Shown: in pieces, positions 7,477-15,092 of the stretch | Numbering within the stretch: the first letter of the stretch is position 1 | How the letters are laid out: each line of letters begins with the position of its first letter | Notes under the pieces: generated by a model | Databases searched by the model: none | Told to the model about the DNA's origin: nothing | Seen by the model: only the letters and a program-made list of their open reading frames with translations | Position numbers and translations under genes: made by a program | Source of the DNA: Egerieenecus sp048201975 | GTDB taxonomy: Bacteria > Bacillota > Clostridia > Christensenellales > Aristaeellaceae | DNA length: 38,817 nucleotides | Assembly (NCBI GenBank): GCA_048201975.1 | Contig: DBFBGQ010000110.1 | Span: 1-38,817 of the forward strand | Reading direction: 5' to 3'

Positions 7477-8976
7477 ATGCGGGAACCCAGGTATATCGCC
7501 ATCGATCTGAAATCCTTTTACGCCTCCGTGGCGTGCAGGGATCGGGGGTTGGATCCCTTGACCGTCAACCTGGTGGTGGCGGATGCCGCGCGCACGGAGA
7601 AAACCATCTGCCTGGCGGTGTCCCCCTCGCTGAAAGCCTATGGCCTGCCAGGCCGGCCCCGGCTGTTTCAGGTGGTGGAAAAGATTCGTGAAGTCAATGC
7701 CCGGCGGGCGCGGCTTGCGCCTGGGGGACGGCTGAGCGGCGCCTCCTGGGACGACCTGGCGCTGCGGCGCTCCCCGGCCCTGGCGGTGGATTACCTGGTG
7801 GCGCCGCCGCAAATGGCCCGTTATATGGAGGTCAGCGCGCAGATTTACAGCGTCTACCTGAAGCATGTGGCTCCGGAAGATATCCATGTGTATTCCATCG
7901 ACGAGGTATTCATCGACGCGACCCCCTATCTGGAAACCTACGGGGTCACCGCCAGGGAGCTGGCTATGCGCATGATTCGGGATGTGTGGCAAACCACCGG
8001 CATCACGGCCACCGCGGGCATTGGCAGCAATCTGTACCTGAGCAAGGTGGCCATGGATATCGAGGCCAAGCACATGCCGGCGGACAGCAACGGCGTGCGC
8101 ATTGCGGAGCTGGACGAGCTGAGCTACCGCCGGGCGCTGTGGAGCCATCGCCCCCTGACGGATTTCTGGCGGGTGGGTCGGGGGTACGCCCAGAAGCTGG
8201 AGGCTCACGGCATGTACACCATGGGCGACGTGGCCCGCTGTTCCCTGGGGCGGCCGGGGGAGTACCACAATGAGGCGCTGCTTTATCGGCTATTTGGCGT
8301 CAACGCGGAGCTGCTTATCGATCATGCCTGGGGCTGGGAGCCCTGCACCATGGCGGATATCAAGGCATACCGTCCCAGCGCCAGCAGCCTGGGCTCCGGG
8401 CAGGTGCTTCCCCGGCCTTACCCCTTTGGCAAGGCCCGGCTGGTGCTGCGGGAGATGGCGGATGCCCTGGCTCTCAGCCTGGTGGAGCGCGGGCTTGCTG
8501 CCAGCCAGTTGGCGCTGGATGTGGGCTACGATGCGGAAAACCTGCTTTTTCTGGAGGCGGATGCTGGGGAAACGGTATCCACAGACCGCTACGGCCGGGC
8601 GGTGCCCCAGCACGCCCATGGTTCTGTGCGCCTGGAGCGGCCCACCGCCTCCGCAAGACGGATTGTCGCCGCGGCCACCGCGCTTTTCGAGCGCGTGGCG
8701 GACCCCAGGCTGCTGGTGCGCCGGTTGAATATCGCCGCCTGCCAGACCGGTCCGGCGGAAGCGCCCGCCGCGGCCTTTGAGCAGCTGGATCTGTTCACGG
8801 ATTACGCCGCCCGGGAGGCGGAGGAGAAAAACCTGGCCCGGGAGAAAAAGGTGCAGGAGACGCTATTGGCCATCAAGAAGAAATACGGCAACAACGCCGT
8901 GGTTCTGGGCATGAGCCTGGAGGAAGGCGCAACCGCCAGGGAGCGCAACGGCCAGATTGGCGGACACAAGGCATGA
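7477..8976 (+). CDS. Y-family translesion DNA polymerase (UmuC/DinB-like)
   Basis: A 499-residue error-prone polymerase that copies past damaged bases. Catalytic carboxylates are Asp10 in AIDLKSFYASVAC and Asp142-Glu143 in YSIDEVFID. The Phe14-Tyr15 pair fits the steric-gate position. The thumb region with its helix-hairpin-helix (about 200-250) and the little-finger domain (about 290-430) follow. The C-terminus (about 440-499) is a charged helix ending just before the next gene. It resembles the UmuC-type polymerases of Gram-positive SOS operons, which usually travel with a yolD gene, as here. The ATG follows an AAGGAAG-type site. Two LexA boxes indicate induction by DNA damage. The stop overlaps a possible upstream ATG of the acetyltransferase gene. 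Confidence 0.92.
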   Translation: MREPRYIAIDLKSFYASVACRDRGLDPLTVNLVVADAARTEKTICLAVSPSLKAYGLPGRPRLFQVVEKIREVNARRARLAPGGRLSGASWDDLALRRSPALAVDYLVAPPQMARYMEVSAQIYSVYLKHVAPEDIHVYSIDEVFIDATPYLETYGVTARELAMRMIRDVWQTTGITATAGIGSNLYLSKVAMDIEAKHMPADSNGVRIAELDELSYRRALWSHRPLTDFWRVGRGYAQKLEAHGMYTMGDVARCSLGRPGEYHNEALLYRLFGVNAELLIDHAWGWEPCTMADIKAYRPSASSLGSGQVLPRPYPFGKARLVLREMADALALSLVERGLAASQLALDVGYDAENLLFLEADAGETVSTDRYGRAVPQHAHGSVRLERPTASARRIVAAATALFERVADPRLLVRRLNIAACQTGPAEAPAAAFEQLDLFTDYAAREAEEKNLAREKKVQETLLAIKKKYGNNAVVLGMSLEEGATARERNGQIGGHKA

Positions 8977-8996
8977 ACCAAAGGAGGCGGCCCCCC

Positions 8997-9443
8997 ATGA
9001 TACGCAAAGCGGAAACCAAAGACCTGGATACCCTGACGCGCCTGGCCCTGCTGCTCTGGCCCACGCACGCGCCCCAGGCGCTGCGGGAGGAGCTTGCGGC
9101 CCTGATGGCCCAGCCCGAGGCGTGTTTTTTCCTAGCATGCCGTGAGGAGGAAGCCGTGGGCTTTGCCCAGTGCCAGCTGCGGCGGGATTACGTGCAGGGG
9201 GCCGGCAGCAGCCCCGTGGGTTACCTGGAGGGAATTTTCGTCCGGGAGGATTGCCGCCGGCGGGGCTACGCCCGGGCGCTGCTGGAGGCCTGCCAGGCAT
9301 GGGCCCTCCGGCAGGGCTGCCGGGAATTTGCCAGCGACTGCCCGCTTACCAACGAGGAAAGCTACCGCTTTCACATGTCCGTGGGCTTCGCCGAGGCCGG
9401 ACGGATCATTTGCTTTATCAAGGAGCTTGCTTCCCCTGCCTGA
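8997..9443 (+). CDS. AAC(6')-like aminoglycoside N-acetyltransferase (GNAT)
   Basis: A 148-residue GNAT acetyltransferase. The acetyl-CoA loop is EDCRRRGYARALLE (near residues 80-95, after the strand VGYLEGIFV). The C-terminal segment EFASDCPLTNEESYRFH leading to GRIICFIKEL is typical of the aminoglycoside 6'-N-acetyltransferases of Gram-positive bacteria, which transfer acetyl to the 6'-amino group. Whether it confers resistance cannot be seen; some relatives have other amine substrates. Two starts are possible. ATG at 8973 overlaps the polymerase stop but has no site of its own. ATG at 8997 sits nine bases after AAAGGAGG and begins the conserved fold, so I chose it. It lies between the polymerase and yolD-like genes, which normally adjoin, and should be co-induced by DNA damage. 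Confidence 0.85.
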   Translation: MIRKAETKDLDTLTRLALLLWPTHAPQALREELAALMAQPEACFFLACREEEAVGFAQCQLRRDYVQGAGSSPVGYLEGIFVREDCRRRGYARALLEACQAWALRQGCREFASDCPLTNEESYRFHMSVGFAEAGRIICFIKELASPA

Positions 9444-9457
9444 AAGGAGGGTGCCTC

Positions 9458-9889
9458 ATGCGCCCGCAAGACCGCTATGCGGATATGCTGAACCTTCCCT
9501 GCCCCGCTCCCCGCACCCGCCCCCGCATGCCCCGGGGAGACCGGGCGGCGCAATTTGCGCCTTTTGCGGCGCTGGTGGGCTACGGCGCCGTGCTGGCGGA
9601 GACCGGCCGGCTCACGGAGGACAGGCGCATGCTCAGCGAAGACGCCCTGGCACTGCTGGACCAGAGGCAACGGCTGCTGGACGCATGCCCGGACCCGCGC
9701 CCGGAGGTGACGGTGACGTATTTCCGCCAGGATGCCCGCAAGGCAGGCGGCGCTTATCTCACCGTTACCGGCAAGATGAGGCGCATCGACGGCGCGGCGG
9801 GGATGCTTGTGCTGGAGGATGGGCAACAAATTCCCCTGGGGGATATCTGCGCGCTGGACAGCCCGCTTTTGCGGGGCATGGGGGAATAG
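9458..9889 (+). CDS. YolD-like SOS operon protein
   Basis: A 143-residue protein of the YolD-like family, small proteins encoded beside Y-family polymerases in Firmicutes and their phages. The conserved RAAQFAPFAAL block is at about 27-37. The C-terminal strand pattern VTVTYFRQD, YLTVTGKMRRID and LEDGQQIPLGDI is also characteristic. Its molecular role is not established; a part in polymerase regulation is usually proposed. It begins 14 bases after the acetyltransferase stop with AAAGGAGG upstream, and is the last gene of the SOS operon. Confidence 0.8.
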   Translation: MRPQDRYADMLNLPCPAPRTRPRMPRGDRAAQFAPFAALVGYGAVLAETGRLTEDRRMLSEDALALLDQRQRLLDACPDPRPEVTVTYFRQDARKAGGAYLTVTGKMRRIDGAAGMLVLEDGQQIPLGDICALDSPLLRGMGE

Positions 9890-9908
9890 ATGGCCGGTGC
9901 GCCCTATG

Positions 9909-9960
9909 AAAAAAAGACGAGGCAAGGAACCCGAAAGGGTATCCGAGCCTCGCCTTTTTA
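9909..9960. terminator. Bidirectional intrinsic terminator
   Basis: The arms CGAGGC (9918-9923) and GCCTCG (9947-9952) enclose an inner AGGAACCC-type stem. A T run (9955-9959) follows on the plus strand and an A run (9909-9915) precedes it. It can end both the SOS operon and, from the other side, the foldase gene at 10081. Confidence 0.85.
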
Positions 9961-10080
9961 TGTGCCTGTTTCGAGTTTCTTTTTCGCCGTTTTTTTTGCC
10001 ATAAAGCGCGGCAAAGGATCAAACAGCAGTCAATGCGCAAAGTCCGGCTGCGCCGCGATCCTTTCAGGTCTCCCGAAGGC

Positions 10081-11238
10081 TTATTCCTCCTGGGAAAGAA
10101 CAATTTCGGCCGCTGCTTCCAGCGAATCCAGCCGCTCCGCAAGTCGGACATCTACCTGCTGGGCATAAAGGTCGGAGCGCAGCGCTTCTCGCAGATTGTC
10201 GGTCAGTTCCGCCGCGCCGCCTTCCACATCCTTCAAATAATACAGGATGCAGACGTTGTCCCCGAATACGCAGGGCTGGCTCACGTCGCCCGGCGCCGCG
10301 AGCTCCTGCGCAAACGCCGCCTCTACAAAGGCTTCCTCCCACAGGATAGAGTCCGGATGCACCTGATACCCCGTCTGCAAAAAGGTCGGATCGTCGAAGG
10401 CAGGATCCTCGCCATACTCGGCAATCAGGCTTTCGAATGTCTCTCCCGCTTCCAGCCGGGCATAGATGGCCTCCGTCTTCTCACGGACGGATTCCAGTTT
10501 TTCTGCATCGCTTTCTCCCTGAGCGGTCAGCATAATTTGCAGCATGGCGCGGTATCCGGCGGGGCGGTACCAAACTTCCTGGCCTGCGGCCAGCGCTGTT
10601 TCAAAGGCTGCAACGTCCTGCGCGTAGAGCTCCTCCCCCTGGGCGATACGCTGCTGGTAAGCCGTTTCAACCGTTTCGTCCGAGATCTCTCCATCGTCGC
10701 GCACAAGCCACGCCTCATACCGCTCGGACGCCAATACGTTGCGGTAGTAGTTGAGGAAAAAGTCCTCCGTATATCCGGCTGCGTCCATGGCGGCCTGCGC
10801 CTGCTGGTCTGCGGTAGTTTCCGCTTCCGCCTGATCCTGGTCAAGGCTGGCATAATACGCCGTATACTCCGCTAGCATCTCCGCCATGGTTTCCTTTGCG
10901 GCGTCCGCCACGGCGGTTTCATCCTCGGGCGTCAGTTCATACATGCCCTGGGCCGTCATGTCCTGGGTCAGCAGCCAGTCCTCGATCACCTGCTGGCGCG
11001 CCACGCTGGCAATGGCGGAGATCATCTCCTCCCCCGACGTATCCACGCCAAGCTGTTCTACGCTCTGCGCCACGTTGGCCGCCACGTTGTCGAGCTGCCA
11101 CTGGTAAACCGCTTCCCCGTTGACCCACATGGCCACATCCTTAGCGGCGTCCTCCCCCGCATTTCCGTCCTCGCCCATGCCCATCACAGGGATCAGCAAA
11201 ACCAAAACGAGCAGGAACCACGCGCATGCTTTTTTCAT
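10081..11238 (-). CDS. Secreted PrsA/SurA-type peptidyl-prolyl isomerase
   Basis: A 385-residue exported foldase. Residues 1-22 form a signal peptide (basic MKKA, then a Leu/Val run ending GMG). A SurA-like helical N-domain follows (VNGEAVYQWQLDNV, and QQVIEDWLLTQDM near 95). The middle is a Glu/Ala/Gln-rich helical stretch. Residues about 245-360 look like a parvulin domain: a RAMLQIML strand, a LEAGETFESLIAEYGEDPA helix and loop, and a final CILYYLKDV strand. PrsA is normally a lipoprotein, but no lipobox cysteine is present, so this form would be released or held by other contacts. The start follows AAAAGGAG; longer readings continue upstream without a site. A perfect TATAAT (minus strand, 11269-11274) 30 bases upstream may be its -10. 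Confidence 0.8.
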   Translation of the reverse strand: MKKACAWFLLVLVLLIPVMGMGEDGNAGEDAAKDVAMWVNGEAVYQWQLDNVAANVAQSVEQLGVDTSGEEMISAIASVARQQVIEDWLLTQDMTAQGMYELTPEDETAVADAAKETMAEMLAEYTAYYASLDQDQAEAETTADQQAQAAMDAAGYTEDFFLNYYRNVLASERYEAWLVRDDGEISDETVETAYQQRIAQGEELYAQDVAAFETALAAGQEVWYRPAGYRAMLQIMLTAQGESDAEKLESVREKTEAIYARLEAGETFESLIAEYGEDPAFDDPTFLQTGYQVHPDSILWEEAFVEAAFAQELAAPGDVSQPCVFGDNVCILYYLKDVEGGAAELTDNLREALRSDLYAQQVDVRLAERLDSLEAAAEIVLSQEE

Positions 11239-11603
11239 GGGTTCCACTCCTTTTGTGCTTTTCTTTGGATTATACCGTGATATGTCCGGCCGGCATTGGT
11301 GAATTTCCGTCATCAAGCTGCGACAATCCAGCACGCCTTGATGCCGGAATATCCTCTGCCGGCCGCTTGGCATCGCAACGGCGCCAGGTTTCTGCTATGG
11401 AAGGGGGAGTTGAAAATGCAAAAATCCGGCACACCGCTCCCAAAAAGCGGCACGGAACGGATGATTCCGGCGCGGATTGCAATAGTGCAATGGATAGCTT
11501 GCCAAAATGATGCGGCAAATCCCTTTGTCAACGCGCCAAGGTCGCCTCAAGAGAACAAGCAAAGGATCCTCCCAGCGTTTCAGCGTGGCGCAAGCGCGCC
11601 GCG
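11239..11603. other. Gene-free spacer between foldase and sigK
   Basis: 365 bases with no ORF that has a ribosome site or a recognisable product. It holds a TATAAT on the minus strand (11269-11274) without a clear -35, probably serving the foldase gene, and a short hairpin with arms CCGCT and AGCGG near 11434-11450. No T-tailed terminator for sigK was found. Confidence 0.5.
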
Positions 11604-12296
11604 CTACTCCTCCCCCCGCTCCAGCGCTTCGCGCAGCATTTCCAGGCCGTGCTTCTCCACCCGGGAAACATAGCTGCGGGAGATGCCCAGCCGCTGAGCT
11701 ACCTCATGCTGAGGATAGACTCGGCCATCCAGGAGGCCGTAGCGCATCTCCAGCACCAGTCGTTCCCGGGAAGGCAGCTTGCCCAGCAGGCGGCGGACCC
11801 GCTGCAGGGTAACCCGGCGGATGACCTCCTCCTCCAACTCCTCCTGATCCGTGCCCAGAATGTCCAGGAAGGTGATGTCGTTTCCCTCCCCATCCGTGCC
11901 CACAGGGTCGGAAAGGGACACCTCTCCCCGGCGCTTGCGCGAGGCGCGCAACGTCATGAGGATCTCATTTTCAATGCATCGCGCCGCATAGGTGCCCAGG
12001 GAGGTGCCGCCTCCCGGGCGATAGCTGCCCACCGCCTTGATGAGTCCCACCACGCCGATGGAGGTCAGATCCTCGGCGCTGTGGCCGGGCACGGTGTATT
12101 TGCGAGCGATATGCGCCACCAGGCGCAGGTTGTGCAGGATCAGCTCCCGCCGGGCCTCCTCGCTGCCTTCCGCCATTTCCGCCAGCAATTTTGCTTCCTC
12201 TTTGCGGGTAAGCGGCTTGGGATACTGCTGCGAACCGGTAACGTAACCCAGAAAAAAAAGGCACTCCTGAATGAGCAGCGCCAATAACCCCATCAT
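11604..12296 (-). CDS. sigK: RNA polymerase sporulation sigma factor SigK (pro-sigma-K)
   Basis: A 230-residue sigma-70 family factor of the late mother-cell type. The N-terminus (MMGLLALLIQECLFFLGYVTGSQQYPKPL) has the hydrophobic pro-sequence typical of pro-sigma-K, which a membrane protease removes before activity. Region 2 follows: HNLRLVAHIARKY, then DLTSIGVVGLIKAV and TYAARCIENEILM. Region 4 ends the protein with QHEVAQRLGISRSYVSRVEK. The gene is continuous, with no skin-type interruption. Three ATGs lie close together at 12302, 12296 and 12293. The GGGAGGGG site is eight bases from 12296 and abuts 12302, so 12296 was chosen. It shows that the organism belongs to an endospore-forming lineage. 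Confidence 0.92.
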   Translation of the reverse strand: MMGLLALLIQECLFFLGYVTGSQQYPKPLTRKEEAKLLAEMAEGSEEARRELILHNLRLVAHIARKYTVPGHSAEDLTSIGVVGLIKAVGSYRPGGGTSLGTYAARCIENEILMTLRASRKRRGEVSLSDPVGTDGEGNDITFLDILGTDQEELEEEVIRRVTLQRVRRLLGKLPSRERLVLEMRYGLLDGRVYPQHEVAQRLGISRSYVSRVEKHGLEMLREALERGEE

Positions 12297-12402
12297 GCGC
12301 ATCCCCTCCCATGCAAATTTCAGGGCATTGTATGCGCAGGCAGGGGAATGCATGAAGCCCGGCACGGCCTTGCGGCCGCGCCGGGCGCAGTGCTGTTTTC
12401 CA

Positions 12403-15075
12403 TTACCGCACCAGGGCGGATACCTCCGCCGGGGCGAGCTCCTGATCCGGCGCGGGACAGGGCTGGGCCAGGTAATCATAGATGGCCTGCTGCAGGGCAC
12501 GGGCCTCGGGATACTGCTGCAGCTGGTGCAGGCCCATGGAGGAGAGCATCAGCCGTCCCCCGTGGCAGCGGCATTCCAGCAGCTTGGCCATGGGCCGGAG
12601 GTAGGCGTAGCTGTCCATTTCCGCCACGATGGCCTGCATCCGCCGGGGGAGGATCATGGCCCGCTGATTGGCCATGGGCCACCACTGCCAGTTGCTGTGT
12701 GCCTCCGTGGGGAAGCGTTCAAACAGCGGATGCGCCGCGTCTATCAGCTGACCCATGCCGCCCTCCTGCCCCGCGAAGGTGCCCACCGACCAGAAGTCCG
12801 TGGAGAACTGCGCCTGGATGGAGTGCGGCAGCGCTTCCGCGGTGCTGTCCGGGGCCAGGTAGACCGTCCCACCCGCCGCCAGCGCGTCCAGGGCCGCCTG
12901 GTCCAGGCGGCGGCATTCATGCACCTGCGGCGGACATACGGGCCGCAGCACAGGGTATACCCATAGGGGATAGGCGTTCTCCGCCCCCGCCAGGGATACC
13001 GTCAGCGTCAGCCGCGCCGCTTCCCGGAAGCCCGCCAGCGGAATGCGCAGCTCGCCCAGCTCCGTCAGGCCGCCCGCCGGCGCGGTGACCTCCGGCAGCT
13101 CGCCCTCCAGGGTGCAGCCGGCGCCGGAAAGGCTCCACCGGGGATGACCGGACAGCGTCTCCTTGCCATAGTTGGCCAGTTTGACCCGAGCGGTCAGCGT
13201 CTCCGCGCATTCATAGGTATACTTTTCCAGCAGCACCAGGGGGAGCACGCTACGGAAGAAAGCTCGGAAGCGCTCCGGCTGGGCGAAAGCGTAGGGCTTG
13301 GGATGCAAATGGGCGTTGAGCATGCCCACCAGCGCCGTTCCCTGGCCGGGGAAATCCTGCAAGCCCAGCAGGGAGATGCCGCTGAGGCTCTCCGTGCGCA
13401 GAGCGGCCTCCACCTCCTCCCGGTAGCACAGGTTGGAAAGCTCTCCGGTGGCTTCCACCTGCCGCGGCCAGTCCGCCAGCGCGCCGCTGCGCTCCACCTT
13501 CTGGCGGATCAGCGCATAGTTCACCGCCCGGGTGACGCCGCGGAATTCGTCGATCTCCCCAAAGTCCGGCAGCACCTCGAACTGCCCCACCTCGAAGGAG
13601 CAGACCGGCTTGCCGCAGTCCTTGCGCAGCTCGGCCATGGCCTGGGCATAATCGTTGCGGGCATTGGGGTAGCGGTGGTTCAGGTAGCCCTCCATGTTGG
13701 CGTAGGTAGCGCGGAGCTGATGCTCCCGAAAGTTGGAAGAGGTATAGAAGTCGCTGGCCCCCTGGTAGCCGTAGCGGCCATAATGGGTATTGGAGCCGCA
13801 GGCGTACAGCCGGGTTTCGTCCATGCCGTGGGCCAGGACCAGCAGCTCCTCCATGCGCCGGTGGCCCAGCTCGCCGCTGGCCAGCTCATTGCCCAGGGCC
13901 AGCATCACAAAGGAGGGATGATTGGCCAGGCAGCGGAGCGTGCGCCGCAGTTCCCCGGTATAGTAGGCCATGCTCTCCGGGGATTCGAAGGCCGTTTCAG
14001 GATTCCAGTGGCTGAGCTCGGGCTGCATGAGCATACCCATTTCGTCCGCGGCGGTGAACGCCGCCTCCGGGGGCGTATGGCTATGGAAGCGCATGCAGTT
14101 GACACCGTAGCTGCGGTAAGTAGCCAGCACCTCCCGCCAGCGCTCCACGGTCATGGGCGGATGGCCCTCCTCGGGGAAAACCGCGCAGTTGGCTTCGCTG
14201 CGCAGGAAGACGCGCCGGCCGTTGAGGGTCAGGAAGCCCTTCTCCGCCCGGAAATCCCGCACCCCAAAGCGCACCGTGCAGGCGCTCTCCCCCAGGACGG
14301 CGGTCAGGGCATACAGATTGCCCTCCTCCTCGTCCCAGCGTCGGACATCCGCCGCCAGGGGCAAATTCCGCAGCCAGATCTCCTGGCAGCCGGCTTCCAG
14401 GCGCACCGTCCGGGACGCCGGGGCAGCCAGGGCGGCACTGCTCAGCTCCAGCCGCCACTCCCCGGGGGCCAGGGCGTCCGCCTCCGCGCATACATCCAGG
14501 GCATCCACGTGGGGATACGCCCGCACCCCCCGCAGGTAGGTCTCCGGCTCCAGGCGAAGGCGCACATAGCCCAGCAGGCCGTTCCAATTGGTCTGCGTCT
14601 CGTCGGTGGCCGCGGAGGAAAACACAATGGCGTCATGGGGCCAACCGGGATAGCTGTTGTCCGCCACCAGCTCCAGACGGTCGTTGCCGGAGGCAAGGCC
14701 GGTGACCTCAAACACGTAGGGCGCGCTCACCGAGCCTTCCTCCAGGGGCGAAATCTCCTGGCCGTTCCAGTACAGGGTCAGGTGACGGCTGCGCTCCACC
14801 TCCAGGAAAACCCGCCCATGGGCGGGGGGTGTCCAGCTCAGTGCGCGGGAGATCCGCGCCGGGCCCTCGTAGGTTACCACCCGGGTGAGCCGGGTCTGGA
14901 TTCCCTGGTCCACCTGGTACAGGGCCAGGTTGGTATCCGTGTCCGGGTGCCACTTCTTGCCCCCCACATCCGGAAATCCGATGCCGCTCTGATCCAGCGT
15001 GCCGGGGACGGTCATGGGCTTTTCCATGCCGGGAATGGCGCATTGCCATACGCCGCTTAGATCGATGCAGTTCAT
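12403..15075 (-). CDS. Glycoside hydrolase family 2 protein
   Basis: An 890-residue intracellular glycosidase with no signal peptide. It has the GH2 plan: an N-terminal jelly-roll sugar-binding domain (about 1-180), an immunoglobulin-like domain (about 180-275), and a TIM barrel opening with FLTLNGRRVFLRSEANC. The acid/base is Glu397 in MLALGNELASG. The likely nucleophile is Glu495 in VCSFEVGQFE. The extra C-terminal region (about 620-890) is beta-rich and carries no catalytic motif I recognise. The linkage cleaved cannot be told; beta-galactosidase, glucuronidase, mannosidase or a newer GH2 activity are all possible. It starts 17 bases after the DUF5107-TPR gene with GGGAGGGAG upstream, so both are one transcript under the AraC regulator. 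Confidence 0.88.
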   Translation of the reverse strand: MNCIDLSGVWQCAIPGMEKPMTVPGTLDQSGIGFPDVGGKKWHPDTDTNLALYQVDQGIQTRLTRVVTYEGPARISRALSWTPPAHGRVFLEVERSRHLTLYWNGQEISPLEEGSVSAPYVFEVTGLASGNDRLELVADNSYPGWPHDAIVFSSAATDETQTNWNGLLGYVRLRLEPETYLRGVRAYPHVDALDVCAEADALAPGEWRLELSSAALAAPASRTVRLEAGCQEIWLRNLPLAADVRRWDEEEGNLYALTAVLGESACTVRFGVRDFRAEKGFLTLNGRRVFLRSEANCAVFPEEGHPPMTVERWREVLATYRSYGVNCMRFHSHTPPEAAFTAADEMGMLMQPELSHWNPETAFESPESMAYYTGELRRTLRCLANHPSFVMLALGNELASGELGHRRMEELLVLAHGMDETRLYACGSNTHYGRYGYQGASDFYTSSNFREHQLRATYANMEGYLNHRYPNARNDYAQAMAELRKDCGKPVCSFEVGQFEVLPDFGEIDEFRGVTRAVNYALIRQKVERSGALADWPRQVEATGELSNLCYREEVEAALRTESLSGISLLGLQDFPGQGTALVGMLNAHLHPKPYAFAQPERFRAFFRSVLPLVLLEKYTYECAETLTARVKLANYGKETLSGHPRWSLSGAGCTLEGELPEVTAPAGGLTELGELRIPLAGFREAARLTLTVSLAGAENAYPLWVYPVLRPVCPPQVHECRRLDQAALDALAAGGTVYLAPDSTAEALPHSIQAQFSTDFWSVGTFAGQEGGMGQLIDAAHPLFERFPTEAHSNWQWWPMANQRAMILPRRMQAIVAEMDSYAYLRPMAKLLECRCHGGRLMLSSMGLHQLQQYPEARALQQAIYDYLAQPCPAPDQELAPAEVSALVR

Positions 15076-15092
15076 GGTGCTCCCTCCCTTTC

